Shown: positions 20,101-29,471 of the stretch, one piece after another
How positions within the stretch are numbered: the first letter of the stretch is position 1
Layout: every line of letters starts with the position of its first letter
DNA from: Pseudomonas sp. Irchel 3E13
Lineage (GTDB): Bacteria; Pseudomonadota; Gammaproteobacteria; Pseudomonadales; Pseudomonadaceae
Assembly: GCF_900187455.1 (NCBI RefSeq)
Contig: NZ_FYDX01000004.1
Coordinates: 124,001 to 188,000, forward strand
Direction of reading: 5' to 3'
DNA length: 64,000 nucleotides
The notes under the pieces: generated by a model
Seen by the model: only the letters and a program-made list of their open reading frames with translations
The model's database searches: none
What the model was told of the DNA's origin: nothing
Program-made: the position numbers and the translations under genes

Positions 20101-22329
20101 GTCCCGGGCAAGCACCTTGATCGATCGGCCCTCCGGCCAGAGCTGCCGCCCATAGGCCGTCGAAGTACCCGAGAACGCAGGCCCTTCGAACACTTCGATA
20201 ACCCGCGCCGGCCAGCCCGGCAACTCTATCGCCAGCCCTGCACAGAAGCCCATGTCCACCCCGCCGGGCAAGCCGCTGCGCATGTGTTCGGCCATCCGGC
20301 TGATACGCTGATCCAGGCGCAGCCGTCGCAGGGTATCGACCAGCAACGGCGGGATCGGGGTGTTCTCCAGGTACACCCGACGCAGCATATCGTCGCTGAT
20401 ACCACTGATATCGGCTGCGTGCGCCAGCTCGATATCATCCAGCCCGTGAGTCACCGGGCCCATGCGGCACAACAGTTTCCGCCGGCTCCAGGTCAGGGGC
20501 TGCTCGCCCTTTGCTACCCAGGTACCCTGGCCGTTATGCCTGAGCTGCGGTTGATAGGCTTCGGCGTTGGCGGGATGGAGAATCCGCCATTCGCCATCCG
20601 CGCCCTGGGCGATCTCATGAACGCTATCGTGCAGGCGCAGGTAGCGTTTGCCGGCGAGCGCGTATACCCCCTGTGCGTCGCACACCTCTTTGGCCAGATC
20701 GACCTCACTGGCATAGGGCTTCAGGTCCGGCTTCCACAGACGAAGCTGGCCGTCCGGCCGACTGACCTGGATCAGCCCGTCCATGAATTCGCTTGAAGCG
20801 GCTCTCGACGCGTGATGACCGACCACGCCCAGCCCCGCCATCAGGGCGACATTCAACCCCACCGCTTCAAAAACCGACCAGGCCTCGTCCCGATCACCCT
20901 CCTCCCAGAGATGAACGCCATCGACCACCTGCGAGAACAATTGCTCTGCTGCCACGGCCGCCATGACCAGGTCGAGCCCGGGCACAAAGAACGCGGCGGC
21001 GTTAAGCAGGTCGAATCCCATGCTCTCCCAGTACGCCAAGCGGGCCTTGCGTGCTTGCTCATCGGCATCGGCGCTGGGGACGGCCAGCGTCCTGGCATCG
21101 GCCTTGAGCTTTTCGACATAACGGTCCTGCAGATGACCGAACAGCTCAGCCTCAATGGGCACCGCACTCAGACTGAGATTGGCGTTGGGATCAGGCTGGC
21201 GCTCATGCACGCCATTGGGCTGGCGAACCTGGTGGTACAACACCCCTTCGAGGCGGTGCATGACATGGGCTTCGCTGGCCTTGGGCACGTGCCGGCGCAA
21301 CAGTGCCTGATAGTCGGGCAAGCGCAGCTTGACCCGCAGGTCGCGTATGGCAGCGCTGGCCGAGGGATACTCCTTCAATGGGCTCGACGGCGCTCCCGGC
21401 AAGTAGACCAGCAGCGGCTCAGCCCTGTCCCCTCTACCCAGCCCGCCGCTGATCAGCAACACCTGGGCCAATGCGGTCTCGAACATCGACAACTGCCAGT
21501 AACGGACCGGCCTGTCATTGAAGCGTGGGGCCCGCTCTCCTTCCAGCAACGCCAGCAGCATCTGCCGGGCCGACGGACCGATTTCCTGCTTCAGGAAGGC
21601 GATCTGCATATCAACCCGCAATTGATCCTTGCAGGCGACAACGGATTGCTCACGCACCGTGTTGCGAGTGGCAGGGCTATCGAACACCTGTGTCAGGTGC
21701 CGCTGGTACTGCCCGCCGAGGTCAAGATCGTGACACAGGCGGGCGAACCGCGCCGGCTCGATGGATAACTTCTCCCGATAGCGATAGCGAAAGCGGGGAT
21801 AAGCACCCGGGCTGGCGGGAACCAGCTCCAGGCTGAACGCATCCTTGGGCGCCAGTGCGGTGCCGGCTTCGAATTCGACGTCACTGGCAAAGTTCTGCAG
21901 GGCGGCCTGCATCAGGCTTTGGCGCTGCGGAACGGTTCTGAGCATCGAGCCCGCCATGTCCGGCTCGCGGGTGATCTGGACGAATTCGTCCTTGTTCAAG
22001 TCGACCGCCACGCCCAGCGCAGCGGCGATACGCGCCTGGAGCAAGGGCTCGGCGAACTCGCCAATCCCTTTCAGCGGCTTGAGCGTGACGGCCAGGGCCT
22101 TTCTTGAGTGGCGGCGACGGGCCTGATACTCCAACAGGGCCTGACGCTCTACCTCGGGGGCGCTATTGAACCAATGCTCAGGTGCCGAGGCGCCGTTTTG
22201 CTCGGCCAACTGACTGTCGCGAAGACGCTTGAAGTCGGCAGGAGTGGAGTGCTTGAAGTAATCGGGCAAGCGCCCCTGGATAAAGGGCGCGTGCAGATCG
22301 GGGACAGCGAGGGGCTGGGCGGACGTCAT
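17110..22329 (-). CDS. LRR protein with NEL-type E3 ubiquitin ligase domain (DUF6543-like N-terminus)
   Basis: This 1739-residue protein has three parts. Residues 1 to about 1100 form a long N-terminal region of the DUF6543 type seen in Pseudomonas LRR effectors, with a hydrophobic stretch around 440-515 (AAAFFVPGLDLVMAAVAAE, LNVALMAGLGVVG). Leucine-rich repeats follow from about 1105 to 1350 (LKLLNMESMGLEELPESF, LSTLDLSINSLS, LERLSLGSNRI). The C-terminal NEL domain (about 1400-1739) has the catalytic signature CGD at Cys1478-Gly-Asp1480, equivalent to the CxD motif of IpaH/SspH ligases. Known NEL enzymes enter host cells by type III or other secretion and ubiquitinate host proteins using the Cys as thioester site. 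No signal peptide is visible. AGGA precedes the ATG. It lies 71 bases downstream of sohB, among otherwise housekeeping genes. Confidence 0.88.
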   Translation of the reverse strand: MTSAQPLAVPDLHAPFIQGRLPDYFKHSTPADFKRLRDSQLAEQNGASAPEHWFNSAPEVERQALLEYQARRRHSRKALAVTLKPLKGIGEFAEPLLQARIAAALGVAVDLNKDEFVQITREPDMAGSMLRTVPQRQSLMQAALQNFASDVEFEAGTALAPKDAFSLELVPASPGAYPRFRYRYREKLSIEPARFARLCHDLDLGGQYQRHLTQVFDSPATRNTVREQSVVACKDQLRVDMQIAFLKQEIGPSARQMLLALLEGERAPRFNDRPVRYWQLSMFETALAQVLLISGGLGRGDRAEPLLVYLPGAPSSPLKEYPSASAAIRDLRVKLRLPDYQALLRRHVPKASEAHVMHRLEGVLYHQVRQPNGVHERQPDPNANLSLSAVPIEAELFGHLQDRYVEKLKADARTLAVPSADADEQARKARLAYWESMGFDLLNAAAFFVPGLDLVMAAVAAEQLFSQVVDGVHLWEEGDRDEAWSVFEAVGLNVALMAGLGVVGHHASRAASSEFMDGLIQVSRPDGQLRLWKPDLKPYASEVDLAKEVCDAQGVYALAGKRYLRLHDSVHEIAQGADGEWRILHPANAEAYQPQLRHNGQGTWVAKGEQPLTWSRRKLLCRMGPVTHGLDDIELAHAADISGISDDMLRRVYLENTPIPPLLVDTLRRLRLDQRISRMAEHMRSGLPGGVDMGFCAGLAIELPGWPARVIEVFEGPAFSGTSTAYGRQLWPEGRSIKVLARDLFDNRLPEAIVAQLDEDEINHLLGAGVAPDTRAQVVRERLVRRIIRRRRTIFESLYDQGEVPRSPRARILQQRYASLPDEVVDELLSHASGLEDGNQRIPLTLAEEARLYQRQIRLSRAFEGLYRSTMANRDSDRLALRLVEKLPSWNGGVRFELRRDTPDGHLLEQLGGTGAALKRTFVREHGSYVTYDVDGQVLAKNESMAAAILAALPANKRAELMLDLPGQPPLQALLYRLATDDRSQASQLLGLQPVKPGFRSPMRLADGRIGYTLGGTQSTQATGRRLSELYPDLNRNQIRDLKVRLLSKYEHLGTAIEALENEYGELSHSLREWQLELRISAIERDYRWRIGQRLKEAWRLAGDGERSHTLDLSGQRVSRLPVLGARFDHIKLLNMESMGLEELPESFLGCFGELRELILLNNNLSTVPASVAHMASLSTLDLSINSLSNSLNVFAPLRSFHGLQSLNLTSNRLASLPGPVLRDLCGLPSLCRLSMRFNGLVLSASDLEALSVLPLERLSLGSNRIVLDADGARAFGRFSQLRVLSLSSNPLGLAPDVGNLAMLQHLDLESCAITAWPQGLSRLMSSPRCRLRQVELSSNFMTELPELENTRFAEILRHSDTNQSRLHVNYNPLLAESVARLEATGSIFHASGQFQHPTLPWLVGCTAEQRELWSELFVRRGNSELMDVLDRLAESREYQINKSGLNDRVWELLEYSSQHDELREELIEIARSFPFTCGDAGTDAFSELETTALVHRFGAEAANNIELSHVLVHLYRKLFRRHEVQRLSELVAQRRVLRRRALIRQETLPDLAVQDDISDGLLMRENVDDIEIRLALRQGLAKALNYPELSKGMHYRAEANLSKRTVMNVRDAVLVNETAANRQQWMAADASWQRYLKRRFPLQFESVVAPWADGLEYLEYCAQIYQGPVPTLDQRVLEVLSTALGESPLDGNGVLRRVELSGQRYLNVVNAVRDAHHKAEVDCISRLTKAEDEAVEEL

Positions 22330-22400
22330 CGCAGGTTTTCCTAAGGCAAATGAGCACGAAGGAAACCTGCTTGAGCTGCTGCAACGGTGCTACATACTGC

Positions 22401-23417
22401 TTAACGCCAGCGGCTGAGCCGGCTCCACAACCCTAGCAACGCGTTCTCGACCGAGCCGCTGGCCGCCAGCCCTACCCGTTCCTGCAGGCTTTTGCGCTCG
22501 GCATAGTGCAGGTGATAGAGGTTCGAATCACGCGCCCGCTCGCCAAGGTACTCGTCGCTGGTCTTGAGTTCGTCGACCAGTTGCTTGTTCAGCGCCGCCA
22601 CGCCCAGCCAGACTTCACCGGTTGCGACATCATCGATGTGCAACTGCGGGCGATAACGCGAAACGAAGTCCTTGAACAACTGATGGGTCACATCCAGGTC
22701 TTCCTGGAATTTCTCCCGACCCTTCTCGGTATTCTCGCCGAACACCGTCAGCGTGCGCTTGTACTCGCCGGCGGTCAGCACTTCGAAGTCGATATCGTGC
22801 TTCTTCAGCAGGCGGTTGACGTTGGGCAACTGCGCCACCACGCCGATGGAGCCGAGGATGGCGAAAGGCGCACTGACGATACGCTCGCCGATGCAGGCCA
22901 TCATGTAGCCGCCGCTGGCCGCGACCTTGTCGATACACACCGTCAGCGGCACGCCGGCCTGGCGAATACGCGCCAACTGGGACGCAGCCAGGCCGTAGCT
23001 GTGGACCATGCCGCCGCCGCTTTCGAGACGCAGCACCACTTCATCGCGCGGTGTTGCCAGCGTCAGCAAGGCGGTGATTTCGTGGCGCAGGCTGTCGGTG
23101 GCCGAGGCCTTGATATCGCCGTCAAAGTCGAGGACAAACACCCGCGGCTTGTCTTCCGCGGCTTTCTTCTGTTTCTTCTGTTCCTTGGCCTGCTGCTTGC
23201 GCAGGGCCTTGAACTGGTTCTTTTCCAACAGGCCCGACTCCAGGCGCTCACGCAAGTCCTTGTAGAACTCATTGAGCCGAGTAACCTGCAATTGCCCGCC
23301 GGCCTTGCGCCGTCCCTTGCCGCGAAGACCGGCGATAGCCGACAGCACAACCAGAACCGCGATCACCAGAGTGGCGGTCTTGGCGAGAAAGCTTGCGTAC
23401 TCTGCAAGAAACTCCAC
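22401..23417 (-). CDS. sohB: Inner-membrane protease SohB (S49 family)
   Basis: This 338-residue protein has an N-terminal membrane helix (residues about 12-30), a charged linker rich in Lys and Gln, and an S49 signal-peptide-peptidase domain with the SGGGMVHSYG and KVAASGGYMMACIG segments; the Ser in AASGGYM is the expected nucleophile. SohB is a putative periplasm-facing or membrane-associated peptidase. The start is GTG at 23415-23417, preceded by an excellent AAGGAGTTATC ribosome site. It is divergent from the histidine phosphatase gene. Confidence 0.93.
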   Translation of the reverse strand: MEFLAEYASFLAKTATLVIAVLVVLSAIAGLRGKGRRKAGGQLQVTRLNEFYKDLRERLESGLLEKNQFKALRKQQAKEQKKQKKAAEDKPRVFVLDFDGDIKASATDSLRHEITALLTLATPRDEVVLRLESGGGMVHSYGLAASQLARIRQAGVPLTVCIDKVAASGGYMMACIGERIVSAPFAILGSIGVVAQLPNVNRLLKKHDIDFEVLTAGEYKRTLTVFGENTEKGREKFQEDLDVTHQLFKDFVSRYRPQLHIDDVATGEVWLGVAALNKQLVDELKTSDEYLGERARDSNLYHLHYAERKSLQERVGLAASGSVENALLGLWSRLSRWR

Positions 23418-23616
23418 GATAACTCCTTAGCTGACCTGCGCCGCGAGGGCGCGAAAACGATAGTGAAGCATACCGGCGCCGACAGGCCGTCGCCAGCGTA
23501 GGAAATTTCCAGCAACGCAGTTCAAACGCCCTTTTCAAACGCTTGTATGTTTTTTCGTTGACAGCCCGCCGGTGGCAACCTAACCTCGCCAAATCCTACT
23601 TACCCAGGCGTACGAC

Positions 23617-24327
23617 GTGGGCAGCATCTACCTCATTCGACATGGCCAGGCCTCATTCGGTGCAGATGATTACGACGTGCTGTCCCCGGTCGGCACACGC
23701 CAGAGCAAAGTCCTCGGCGCACACATGGCCCAGCTTGGGCTGAGCCTGGATCGCTGCCTGGCCGGCGACTTGCGCCGCCAACAAGACACCGCGAGCCTGG
23801 CGATGGCCAGCATGCAAGCGGGCGGCGCCCTGGTGCCAACGCTTGAAACCGATGCCGCTTTCAATGAATTCGACGCCGACGCGGTGATCCGCGCGCTGCT
23901 CCCCGGCCTTCTGCCGGATGAGCCCGAAGCCCTGCATATATTGCGCAACGCCCGCGATAACCGGGCCGAGTTCCAGCGCCTGTTCGCGCTGATCGTGCAG
24001 CGCTGGCATGGCGGGCAACACGACACCGATGGCCTGGAAAGCTGGGCCGGCTTCGTCCAGCGCACCGGCGACGGCTTGCAGCGGGTCCTGGAGCAGGCCG
24101 CCAGCGGCGACAACATTGCGATCTTCACCTCCGGTGGCACCATCGCCGCCCTGCTTCACCGCGTCACCGGTATCAGCGCCAGTCAGGCTTTCGAGCTGAA
24201 CTGGCAGATCATCAACACCTCGCTCAGCCAACTGAAGTTCCGTGGCGGCGAAGTGACCCTGGCCTCCTTCAACAGCCAAGCCCACGTGCGGCTATTGAGG
24301 GTGCCGGAACTCGTCACCTATCGATGA
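23617..24327 (+). CDS. Histidine phosphatase family protein
   Basis: This 236-residue protein (start GTG 23617, with CAGG upstream) begins GSIYLIRHGQASFG, the RHG catalytic motif of the phosphoglycerate-mutase-like phosphatases. The expected second-half motif is present in IFTSGGTIAALLHRV, although the usual H of SHG is replaced by G. The substrate is unknown. It heads a run of four same-strand genes (SCP2, phosphotransferase, SDR) that looks like a lipid- or acyl-metabolism module, and, as I recall, neighbours in P. aeruginosa are similar. Confidence 0.85.
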   Translation: MGSIYLIRHGQASFGADDYDVLSPVGTRQSKVLGAHMAQLGLSLDRCLAGDLRRQQDTASLAMASMQAGGALVPTLETDAAFNEFDADAVIRALLPGLLPDEPEALHILRNARDNRAEFQRLFALIVQRWHGGQHDTDGLESWAGFVQRTGDGLQRVLEQAASGDNIAIFTSGGTIAALLHRVTGISASQAFELNWQIINTSLSQLKFRGGEVTLASFNSQAHVRLLRVPELVTYR

Positions 24328-24383
24328 ATTCCGGCTCACCGCGACCCCCTGCGTCGCTGAAATCACTTAATAAGGAAAACACC

Positions 24384-24701
24384 ATGAGCGATGTCGCCAA
24401 AGCCGTTGAAGCCATGAAAGCCAAATTCAACCCGGCTGCCGCTGCCGGCCTGGACCTGGTCTTCGGTTTCAACATCACCGATGAAGACAAGCACTACGCC
24501 CTGATCGTCAAGGATGGCACCTGCGAAATCCAGGAAGGCGAAAACGCCGACGCCAACTGCACCTTGGTGCTGGACAGCGAAACCCTGAAAGGCATCGTCA
24601 GCGGCGAAACCGACGGCATGCAGGCCTTCATGGGCGGCAAGCTGCGCGTCGAAGGCGACATGATGCTCTCGATGAAGCTCAGCGAGCTGTTCCCGGCCTA
24701 A
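24384..24701 (+). CDS. SCP2 sterol-binding-domain protein
   Basis: This is a 105-residue single-domain protein (MSDVAKAVEAMKAKFNPAAA) with the SCP2 pattern ending in VSGETDGMQAFMGGKLRVEGDMMLSMKL. SCP2 domains bind lipids or acyl-CoA in a hydrophobic tunnel. TAAGGAAAACACC gives a good ribosome site. A strong terminator follows, so the downstream phosphotransferase gene probably has its own promoter. Confidence 0.92.
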   Translation: MSDVAKAVEAMKAKFNPAAAAGLDLVFGFNITDEDKHYALIVKDGTCEIQEGENADANCTLVLDSETLKGIVSGETDGMQAFMGGKLRVEGDMMLSMKLSELFPA

Positions 24702-24725
24702 GCATCACGCCCATGGCGAAAAAAG

Positions 24726-24757
24726 AACCGAAGCCCTCACCCGCTTCGGTTTTTTTT
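24726..24757 (+). terminator. Rho-independent terminator after the SCP2 gene
   Basis: AACCGAAG (24726-24733) pairs with CTTCGGTT (24744-24751) around a 10-base loop, followed by a long T-run to 24757. It separates the phosphatase-SCP2 pair from the phosphotransferase-SDR pair. Confidence 0.85.
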
Positions 24758-24895
24758 CGCCCGCGAATCGGGCGGCATCAGGTGCGTTGATCGACCGGCA
24801 ACACCCACGCCAATAAGGCATGGCGACGCTTGGCAGGTACTCACGCGAGAATTAGATTAGCCAATGTTCCATGGCTACCAAAATAAGGGAAAAGC

Positions 24896-25963
24896 ATGAC
24901 GCTCACCGACCAGTCCACCCAGGTCCGCCCCGGCGAAGAACTCGATCCCACCCTGATCGACCCGTACCTGAAGGCGAACATCCCCGGCCTCAGCGGTGTT
25001 CCGACCATCAGCCAGTTCCCCGGCGGCGCCTCCAACCTGACCTACCTGGTGACCTACCCGGAGCGCGAATTCGTGCTGCGCCGGCCGCCCTTCGGCCACA
25101 AGGCCAAGTCGGCCCACGACATGGGTCGCGAGTTCCGCATCCTCAACCAGCTCAACGCCGGTTTCCCGTATTGCCCCAAGGCCTACGTGCACTGCACCGA
25201 CGCGTCGCTGATCGGTGGCGAGTTCTACGTGATGGAGCGGGTCAAGGGCATCATCCTGCGCTCCGACCTGCCGCCTGAACTGGGCCTCGACGCCCAGCGC
25301 ACCGAGGCGCTGTGCAAAAGCTTTATCGATCGCCTGGTGGAACTGCACCAGGTCGATTACCACACCTGCGGCCTGGCCGACCTGGGCAAGCCGGACGGCT
25401 ATGTGCAGCGCCAGATCGAAGGCTGGAACACCCGCTACGAAAAGGCCCTGACCCCCGACGCGCCGCGCTGGGAAGCGGTGATCGCCTGGCTGCGCGAGAA
25501 AATGCCGGCGGACCATCACCGCCCCGGCATCATCCATAACGACTACCGTTTCGACAACGTGATCCTCGACGCGGAAAACCCGATGCGCATCATCGGCGTG
25601 CTGGACTGGGAAATGACCACCATCGGCGACCCGTTGATGGACCTGGGCAACACCTTGGCCTACTGGATCGAAGCCAATGACCCGGCGCCGGTGCAACTGA
25701 TGCGTCGCCAGCCGAGCAATGCCCCCGGCATGCTCACCCGCCGCCAGTTCGTCGACTACTACGCCGAACGCGCGGGCATCGAGATCACCAACTTCGACTT
25801 CTACTACACCTACGGCCTGTTCCGCCTGGCCGGGATCGTCCAGCAGATCTACTACCGCTTCTACCACGGCCAGACCCAGGACAAACGCTTCGCCCAGTTC
25901 ATCCACATGAACAAGCTGCTGGAACACATGAGCCTGCAGGTCATCAAAGCGTCCAGCCTCTGA
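24896..25963 (+). CDS. Phosphotransferase family protein (APH/ACAD10-like)
   Basis: This 355-residue protein has a kinase-like fold with IIHNDYRFDNVILD (catalytic loop, HNDYRFDN) and VLDWEMTTIGDP (metal-binding DWE), the pattern of the aminoglycoside phosphotransferase superfamily. The subfamily with a QFPGGASNLTYLV glycine loop is linked to acyl-CoA dehydrogenases (ACAD10/11), which phosphorylate 4-hydroxyacyl-CoAs. A role in hydroxy-fatty-acid catabolism is therefore a reasonable inference, supported by the adjacent SDR. AGGGAAAAGC lies before the ATG. Confidence 0.87.
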   Translation: MTLTDQSTQVRPGEELDPTLIDPYLKANIPGLSGVPTISQFPGGASNLTYLVTYPEREFVLRRPPFGHKAKSAHDMGREFRILNQLNAGFPYCPKAYVHCTDASLIGGEFYVMERVKGIILRSDLPPELGLDAQRTEALCKSFIDRLVELHQVDYHTCGLADLGKPDGYVQRQIEGWNTRYEKALTPDAPRWEAVIAWLREKMPADHHRPGIIHNDYRFDNVILDAENPMRIIGVLDWEMTTIGDPLMDLGNTLAYWIEANDPAPVQLMRRQPSNAPGMLTRRQFVDYYAERAGIEITNFDFYYTYGLFRLAGIVQQIYYRFYHGQTQDKRFAQFIHMNKLLEHMSLQVIKASSL

Positions 25964-25985
25964 CAACTACAACAAGGAACCGCCC

Positions 25986-26753
25986 ATGTCCAAGACCCAA
26001 CTGTTCGACCTCGACGGCAAGATCGCCTTCGTCTCCGGCGCCAGCCGCGGCATCGGCGAGGCCATCGCCCACCTGCTGGCCCAGCAAGGCGCGCATGTGA
26101 TCGTCTCCAGCCGCAAACTGGACGGCTGCCAGCATGTCGCTGACGCCATCATCGCCGCCGGCGGCAAGGCTACCGCCGTTGCCTGCCACATTGGCGAAAT
26201 GGAGCAGATCGGCGCTGTGTTCGCCGGTATTCGCGAGCAGTTCGGTCGCCTGGACATCCTGGTCAACAATGCCGCCACCAACCCGCAGTTCTGCAACGTG
26301 CTGGACACCGACCTCAGCGCCTTCCAGAAGACCGTGGACGTGAACATCCGCGGCTACTTCTTCATGTCGGTGGAAGCCGGCAAGCTGATGCGCGAGAACG
26401 GCGGCGGCAGCATCATCAACGTCGCCTCGATCAACGGCGTCTCGCCAGGCGTGTTCCAGGGCATCTACTCGGTGACCAAGGCCGCCGTGATCAACATGAC
26501 CAAGGTCTTCGCCAAGGAATGCGCGCCGTTCGGCATCCGCTGCAACGCCCTGCTGCCGGGCCTGACCGACACCAAGTTCGCCTCGGCGCTGGTGAAGAAC
26601 GAGGCCATCCTCAATACCGCGCTGCAACAGATCCCGCTCAAGCGCGTGGCCGATCCGAAAGAGATGGCGGGCGCGGTGCTGTATCTGGCCAGCGATGCGT
26701 CGAGCTACACCACGGGTGTGGCGTTGAATGTGGATGGAGGGTTCCTGTCCTGA
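25986..26753 (+). CDS. Short-chain dehydrogenase/reductase
   Basis: This 255-residue classical SDR has the cofactor loop VSGASRGIGEA (TGxxxGxG type), the NNAA motif (VNNAATNP), and catalytic Ser in NVASINGVSPG with YSVTK (Tyr-x3-Lys). It ends GVALNVDGGFLS. It likely oxidises or reduces a hydroxyacyl substrate with NAD(P). It begins 22 bases after the phosphotransferase gene with AAGGAACC upstream, so the two are co-transcribed. Confidence 0.92.
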   Translation: MSKTQLFDLDGKIAFVSGASRGIGEAIAHLLAQQGAHVIVSSRKLDGCQHVADAIIAAGGKATAVACHIGEMEQIGAVFAGIREQFGRLDILVNNAATNPQFCNVLDTDLSAFQKTVDVNIRGYFFMSVEAGKLMRENGGGSIINVASINGVSPGVFQGIYSVTKAAVINMTKVFAKECAPFGIRCNALLPGLTDTKFASALVKNEAILNTALQQIPLKRVADPKEMAGAVLYLASDASSYTTGVALNVDGGFLS

Positions 26754-26759
26754 TTTTTC

Positions 26760-26807
26760 GGGCCTCATCGCTCCGGCTCGGCACCCCACAAGCCAGCGAT
26801 GAGGCCC
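26760..26807. repeat. Long inverted repeat after the SDR gene
   Basis: GGGCCTCATCGCT (26760-26772) pairs perfectly with AGCGATGAGGCCC (26795-26807) around a 22-base loop. It lies 7 bases after the SDR stop. There is no T-run on the plus strand, so it may be a terminator-like structure or a small repeat element. Confidence 0.6.
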
Positions 26808-26897
26808 TCAACCCAACACAAAACCTGACGACAGCGGTAACATACAGCCCTTCCGGCGAGCCCATTCCCGCCTGCCCCTGTCGCTCAAGAAATCCCC

Positions 26898-27677
26898 ATG
26901 CCTTTCGAACTCAGCGTTGACCTCACCACCCTCGCCATTCTCGCCGCCGTAGCCTTCGTTGCCGGTTTCATCGATGCCATCGCCGGCGGTGGCGGCCTGC
27001 TGACCACGCCCGCCCTGCTCACCGCCGGGATGCCGCCGCACCTGGTGCTGGGCACCAACAAGCTCAGTTCCACGTTCGGTTCGGCCACCGCCGGCTTCAC
27101 CTACTACCGGCGCAAGCTGTTCCATCCGGGGCAGTGGAAGCACGCTCTGGTGGGCACCCTGGTAGGTGCGCTGATCGGCGCGGTCATCGCCCACTACCTG
27201 CCGGCAGAATGGCTGAACAAGATGTTGCCGGTGGTGGTCTTCGCCTGCAGCGTTTATCTGCTGTTCGGCGGCACGCCAAAGGCGCCGCTGGACGCCGATG
27301 CGCCCATCAAGAAGAAATGGCAGTTCCCGCAGGGTTTCACCCTCGGTTTCTATGACGGCGTCGCGGGCCCCGGCACAGGCGCCTTCTGGACCGTCAGCAC
27401 GCTGCTGATCTACCCCATCGACCTGGTCAAGGCCAGCGGCGTAGCGCGCAGCATGAACTTCGTCAGCAACGCGGCGGCGCTGTCGGTGTTCATCTTCTCG
27501 GGTCAGGTGGATTGGCTGGTGGGGCTGTCGATGGGCTCGGCGTTGATGGTCGGCGCCTTCTTCGGTGCCCGAACCGCCATCAGCGGCGGTTCGAAGTTCA
27601 TTCGCCCAGTGTTCATCACCGTGGTGCTGGCGCTGACCGTGCGCCTAGCGTGGCAGCACTGGTTCGGCCAGGCCTAA
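26898..27677 (+). CDS. TSUP-family membrane permease (TauE/SafE-like)
   Basis: This 259-residue polytopic protein has about eight membrane helices. It carries the two family repeats with [19 protein letters not shown] near the start and [15 protein letters not shown] in the middle. TSUP proteins export sulfite, sulfonates or related organic anions; the substrate is not known here. Its 3' end overlaps the convergent nudC gene by 33 bases. Confidence 0.9.
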   Translation: MPFELSVDLTTLAILAAVAFVAGFIDAIAGGGGLLTTPALLTAGMPPHLVLGTNKLSSTFGSATAGFTYYRRKLFHPGQWKHALVGTLVGALIGAVIAHYLPAEWLNKMLPVVVFACSVYLLFGGTPKAPLDADAPIKKKWQFPQGFTLGFYDGVAGPGTGAFWTVSTLLIYPIDLVKASGVARSMNFVSNAAALSVFIFSGQVDWLVGLSMGSALMVGAFFGARTAISGGSKFIRPVFITVVLALTVRLAWQHWFGQA

Positions 27678-28475
27678 GCGCCGCGCCACATAGAGGTCGA
27701 TCAGGTAGCGGGCGATGGAGCGCCCGGCCGGCAGTGGCGGCAGCGCATCGATGCGGAACCACTGGGCGTCCTCGATCTCGTCCGGCTGCATGACAATCTC
27801 GCCACCCGCGTACTCGGCATGGAAGCCCAGCATCATCGAGTGCGGGAACGGCCAGCACTGGCTGCCGACGTACTGGATGTTCTGCACCTCGATCGCCACT
27901 TCCTCGCGCACCTCGCGCACCAGACAATCCTCCGCCGACTCGCCCGGCTCGGCAAAGCCGGCCAGGGTGCTGTAGACGCCGGTGACAAAGCGCGGCGAAC
28001 GCGCCAGGAGGATTTCGTCGCCACGGGTGACAAGCACGATCATGCTCGGGGAAATCCGCGGGTAGCTGCGCAGATCACAGGGCTGGCAGTACATCGCCCG
28101 CTCCAGCGGCACCTGGGTCATGGCCTGGCCGCAACTGCCGCAGAAGCGGTGCTCGCGGGCCCAGGTGGAAATCTGCGCGGCATAGCCGAGGATCTTGTAG
28201 GTATCGAAGTCGCCGTCCAGCATGAACTGACGCAACCCTTGCCAGCGGCACCCCGACAACGCCTGGGCGCCGTGCAACTCGATCAGGTAGACCGGCTGGC
28301 CATCGTAGTGGCCAATACCGTGTTCGAAGCGGATATCCAGCTCCTGGCGCTTGAGCCAGTCGCGGGGGAACAGCGCGCCGTTGGCGTCCAGCATGAATCC
28401 TTCGGCGCTGCGCACGACCGCCAGGCCGCCATTGAGAGTCGTATCCAGTACCGCTGTGGTCCAACGCGCTGACAT
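27645..28475 (-). CDS. nudC: NAD(+)/NADH pyrophosphatase NudC (RNA deNADding Nudix enzyme)
   Basis: This 276-residue enzyme has a zinc ribbon with C112, C115, C130 and C133 (FCGSCGQ, YCQPCD). The Nudix box [20 protein letters not shown] spans residues 173-192. The NudC-specific motif follows as SQCWPFPHS (205-213), where the common SQPWPFP has Cys in place of the first Pro. It hydrolyses NAD(H) and removes NAD caps from RNA. The 3' end overlaps the TSUP gene, and the next gene upstream on the same strand is the isomerase-like gene. Confidence 0.95.
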   Translation of the reverse strand: MSARWTTAVLDTTLNGGLAVVRSAEGFMLDANGALFPRDWLKRQELDIRFEHGIGHYDGQPVYLIELHGAQALSGCRWQGLRQFMLDGDFDTYKILGYAAQISTWAREHRFCGSCGQAMTQVPLERAMYCQPCDLRSYPRISPSMIVLVTRGDEILLARSPRFVTGVYSTLAGFAEPGESAEDCLVREVREEVAIEVQNIQYVGSQCWPFPHSMMLGFHAEYAGGEIVMQPDEIEDAQWFRIDALPPLPAGRSIARYLIDLYVARRLGLAEPVLPR

Positions 28476-28506
28476 GTTCCCTTTCCTTAGCGGGTCGCCG
28501 CCCTGC

Positions 28507-29319
28507 TCAGTCGGCGAACTCCGGCTTCTGTTTGCTCATGTGGGCGGCCACGGCCACCCGCAGGTCGGTGGATTGCAGCATGGCGGCGTTCCAGGTGGCG
28601 ATGTACTCGAGCCCGTCGTCGATCCGGTGATCGCGCATATAGCTGAGCATCTCCTTGGTGCCGGCCACGGCAATCGGGGATTTTCCCGCAATTTCCGTGG
28701 CAATGGCAAAGACTCCGTCAAGCAGGCTGCCGTGATCGTCGAACGTCCGGTTGACCAGGCCGATGCGCCGCGCCTCTTCCGCGTCGATGGTGCGCCCGGT
28801 GTAGGCCAGTTCGCGCACCAGGCCATCGCTGATGATCCGCGGCAAACGTTGCAGGGTGCCGACGTCGGCGGCCATGCCCATGTCGATTTCCTTGATGGAG
28901 AACTGGGCATCGCTGGCGGCATAGCGCATGTCACAGGCGGCGATCAGGTCGATGGCGCCGCCGATGCAATAACCCTGGATCGCCGCCAGCACCGGCTTGC
29001 GGCAATTGTCGACGGCGTTGAAAGAGGCTTGCATCTGCAGGATCTTGCGGCGCAACAGGCGGGCGTTGCGGCCGACGTCCTTGCCCAGCTCGTTGGCCAC
29101 CGAGGCCAGCAGCATCAGGTCGATGCCCGAGGAAAAGTGTTTACCGGCGCCGCTGATGACCACCACCCGTACGGCATCGGTCTCGTCGATCCACTGGAAG
29201 ATTTCGACGATCTCGCTCCAGAACGCGGCGTTCATGGCGTTGATCTTTTCCGGGCGGTTGATCTGGACGTGGGCGATGTTGTTCGACAGCTCGACCTTGA
29301 ACGCGGTGTAGTCGGTCAC
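28507..29319 (-). CDS. Crotonase-family enzyme, delta(3,5)-delta(2,4)-dienoyl-CoA isomerase type
   Basis: This 270-residue crotonase contains [18 protein letters not shown] and [18 protein letters not shown]. The three acidic residues D124, E144 and D152 have the same spacing (20 and 8) as the catalytic D176, E196 and D204 of rat ECH1. It is therefore better called a dienoyl-CoA isomerase than a plain enoyl-CoA hydratase. It would act in beta-oxidation of unsaturated fatty acids with odd-position double bonds. It starts 31 bases upstream of nudC on the same strand. Confidence 0.88.
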   Translation of the reverse strand: MTDYTAFKVELSNNIAHVQINRPEKINAMNAAFWSEIVEIFQWIDETDAVRVVVISGAGKHFSSGIDLMLLASVANELGKDVGRNARLLRRKILQMQASFNAVDNCRKPVLAAIQGYCIGGAIDLIAACDMRYAASDAQFSIKEIDMGMAADVGTLQRLPRIISDGLVRELAYTGRTIDAEEARRIGLVNRTFDDHGSLLDGVFAIATEIAGKSPIAVAGTKEMLSYMRDHRIDDGLEYIATWNAAMLQSTDLRVAVAAHMSKQKPEFAD

Positions 29320-29471
29320 GGCGACGCTCCTTGAGCAGCAGATGTAGGAAAGCTCGGACTATATCGCAACCGCCACGCCGCACTTGTGCCAAAACCGGGA
29401 CTGCGTGCCTTGATCTTGAGTGACGCTTGCGGCACCGTGCGCAGTTCTTTGAATCATTAGGAAACACCTTC

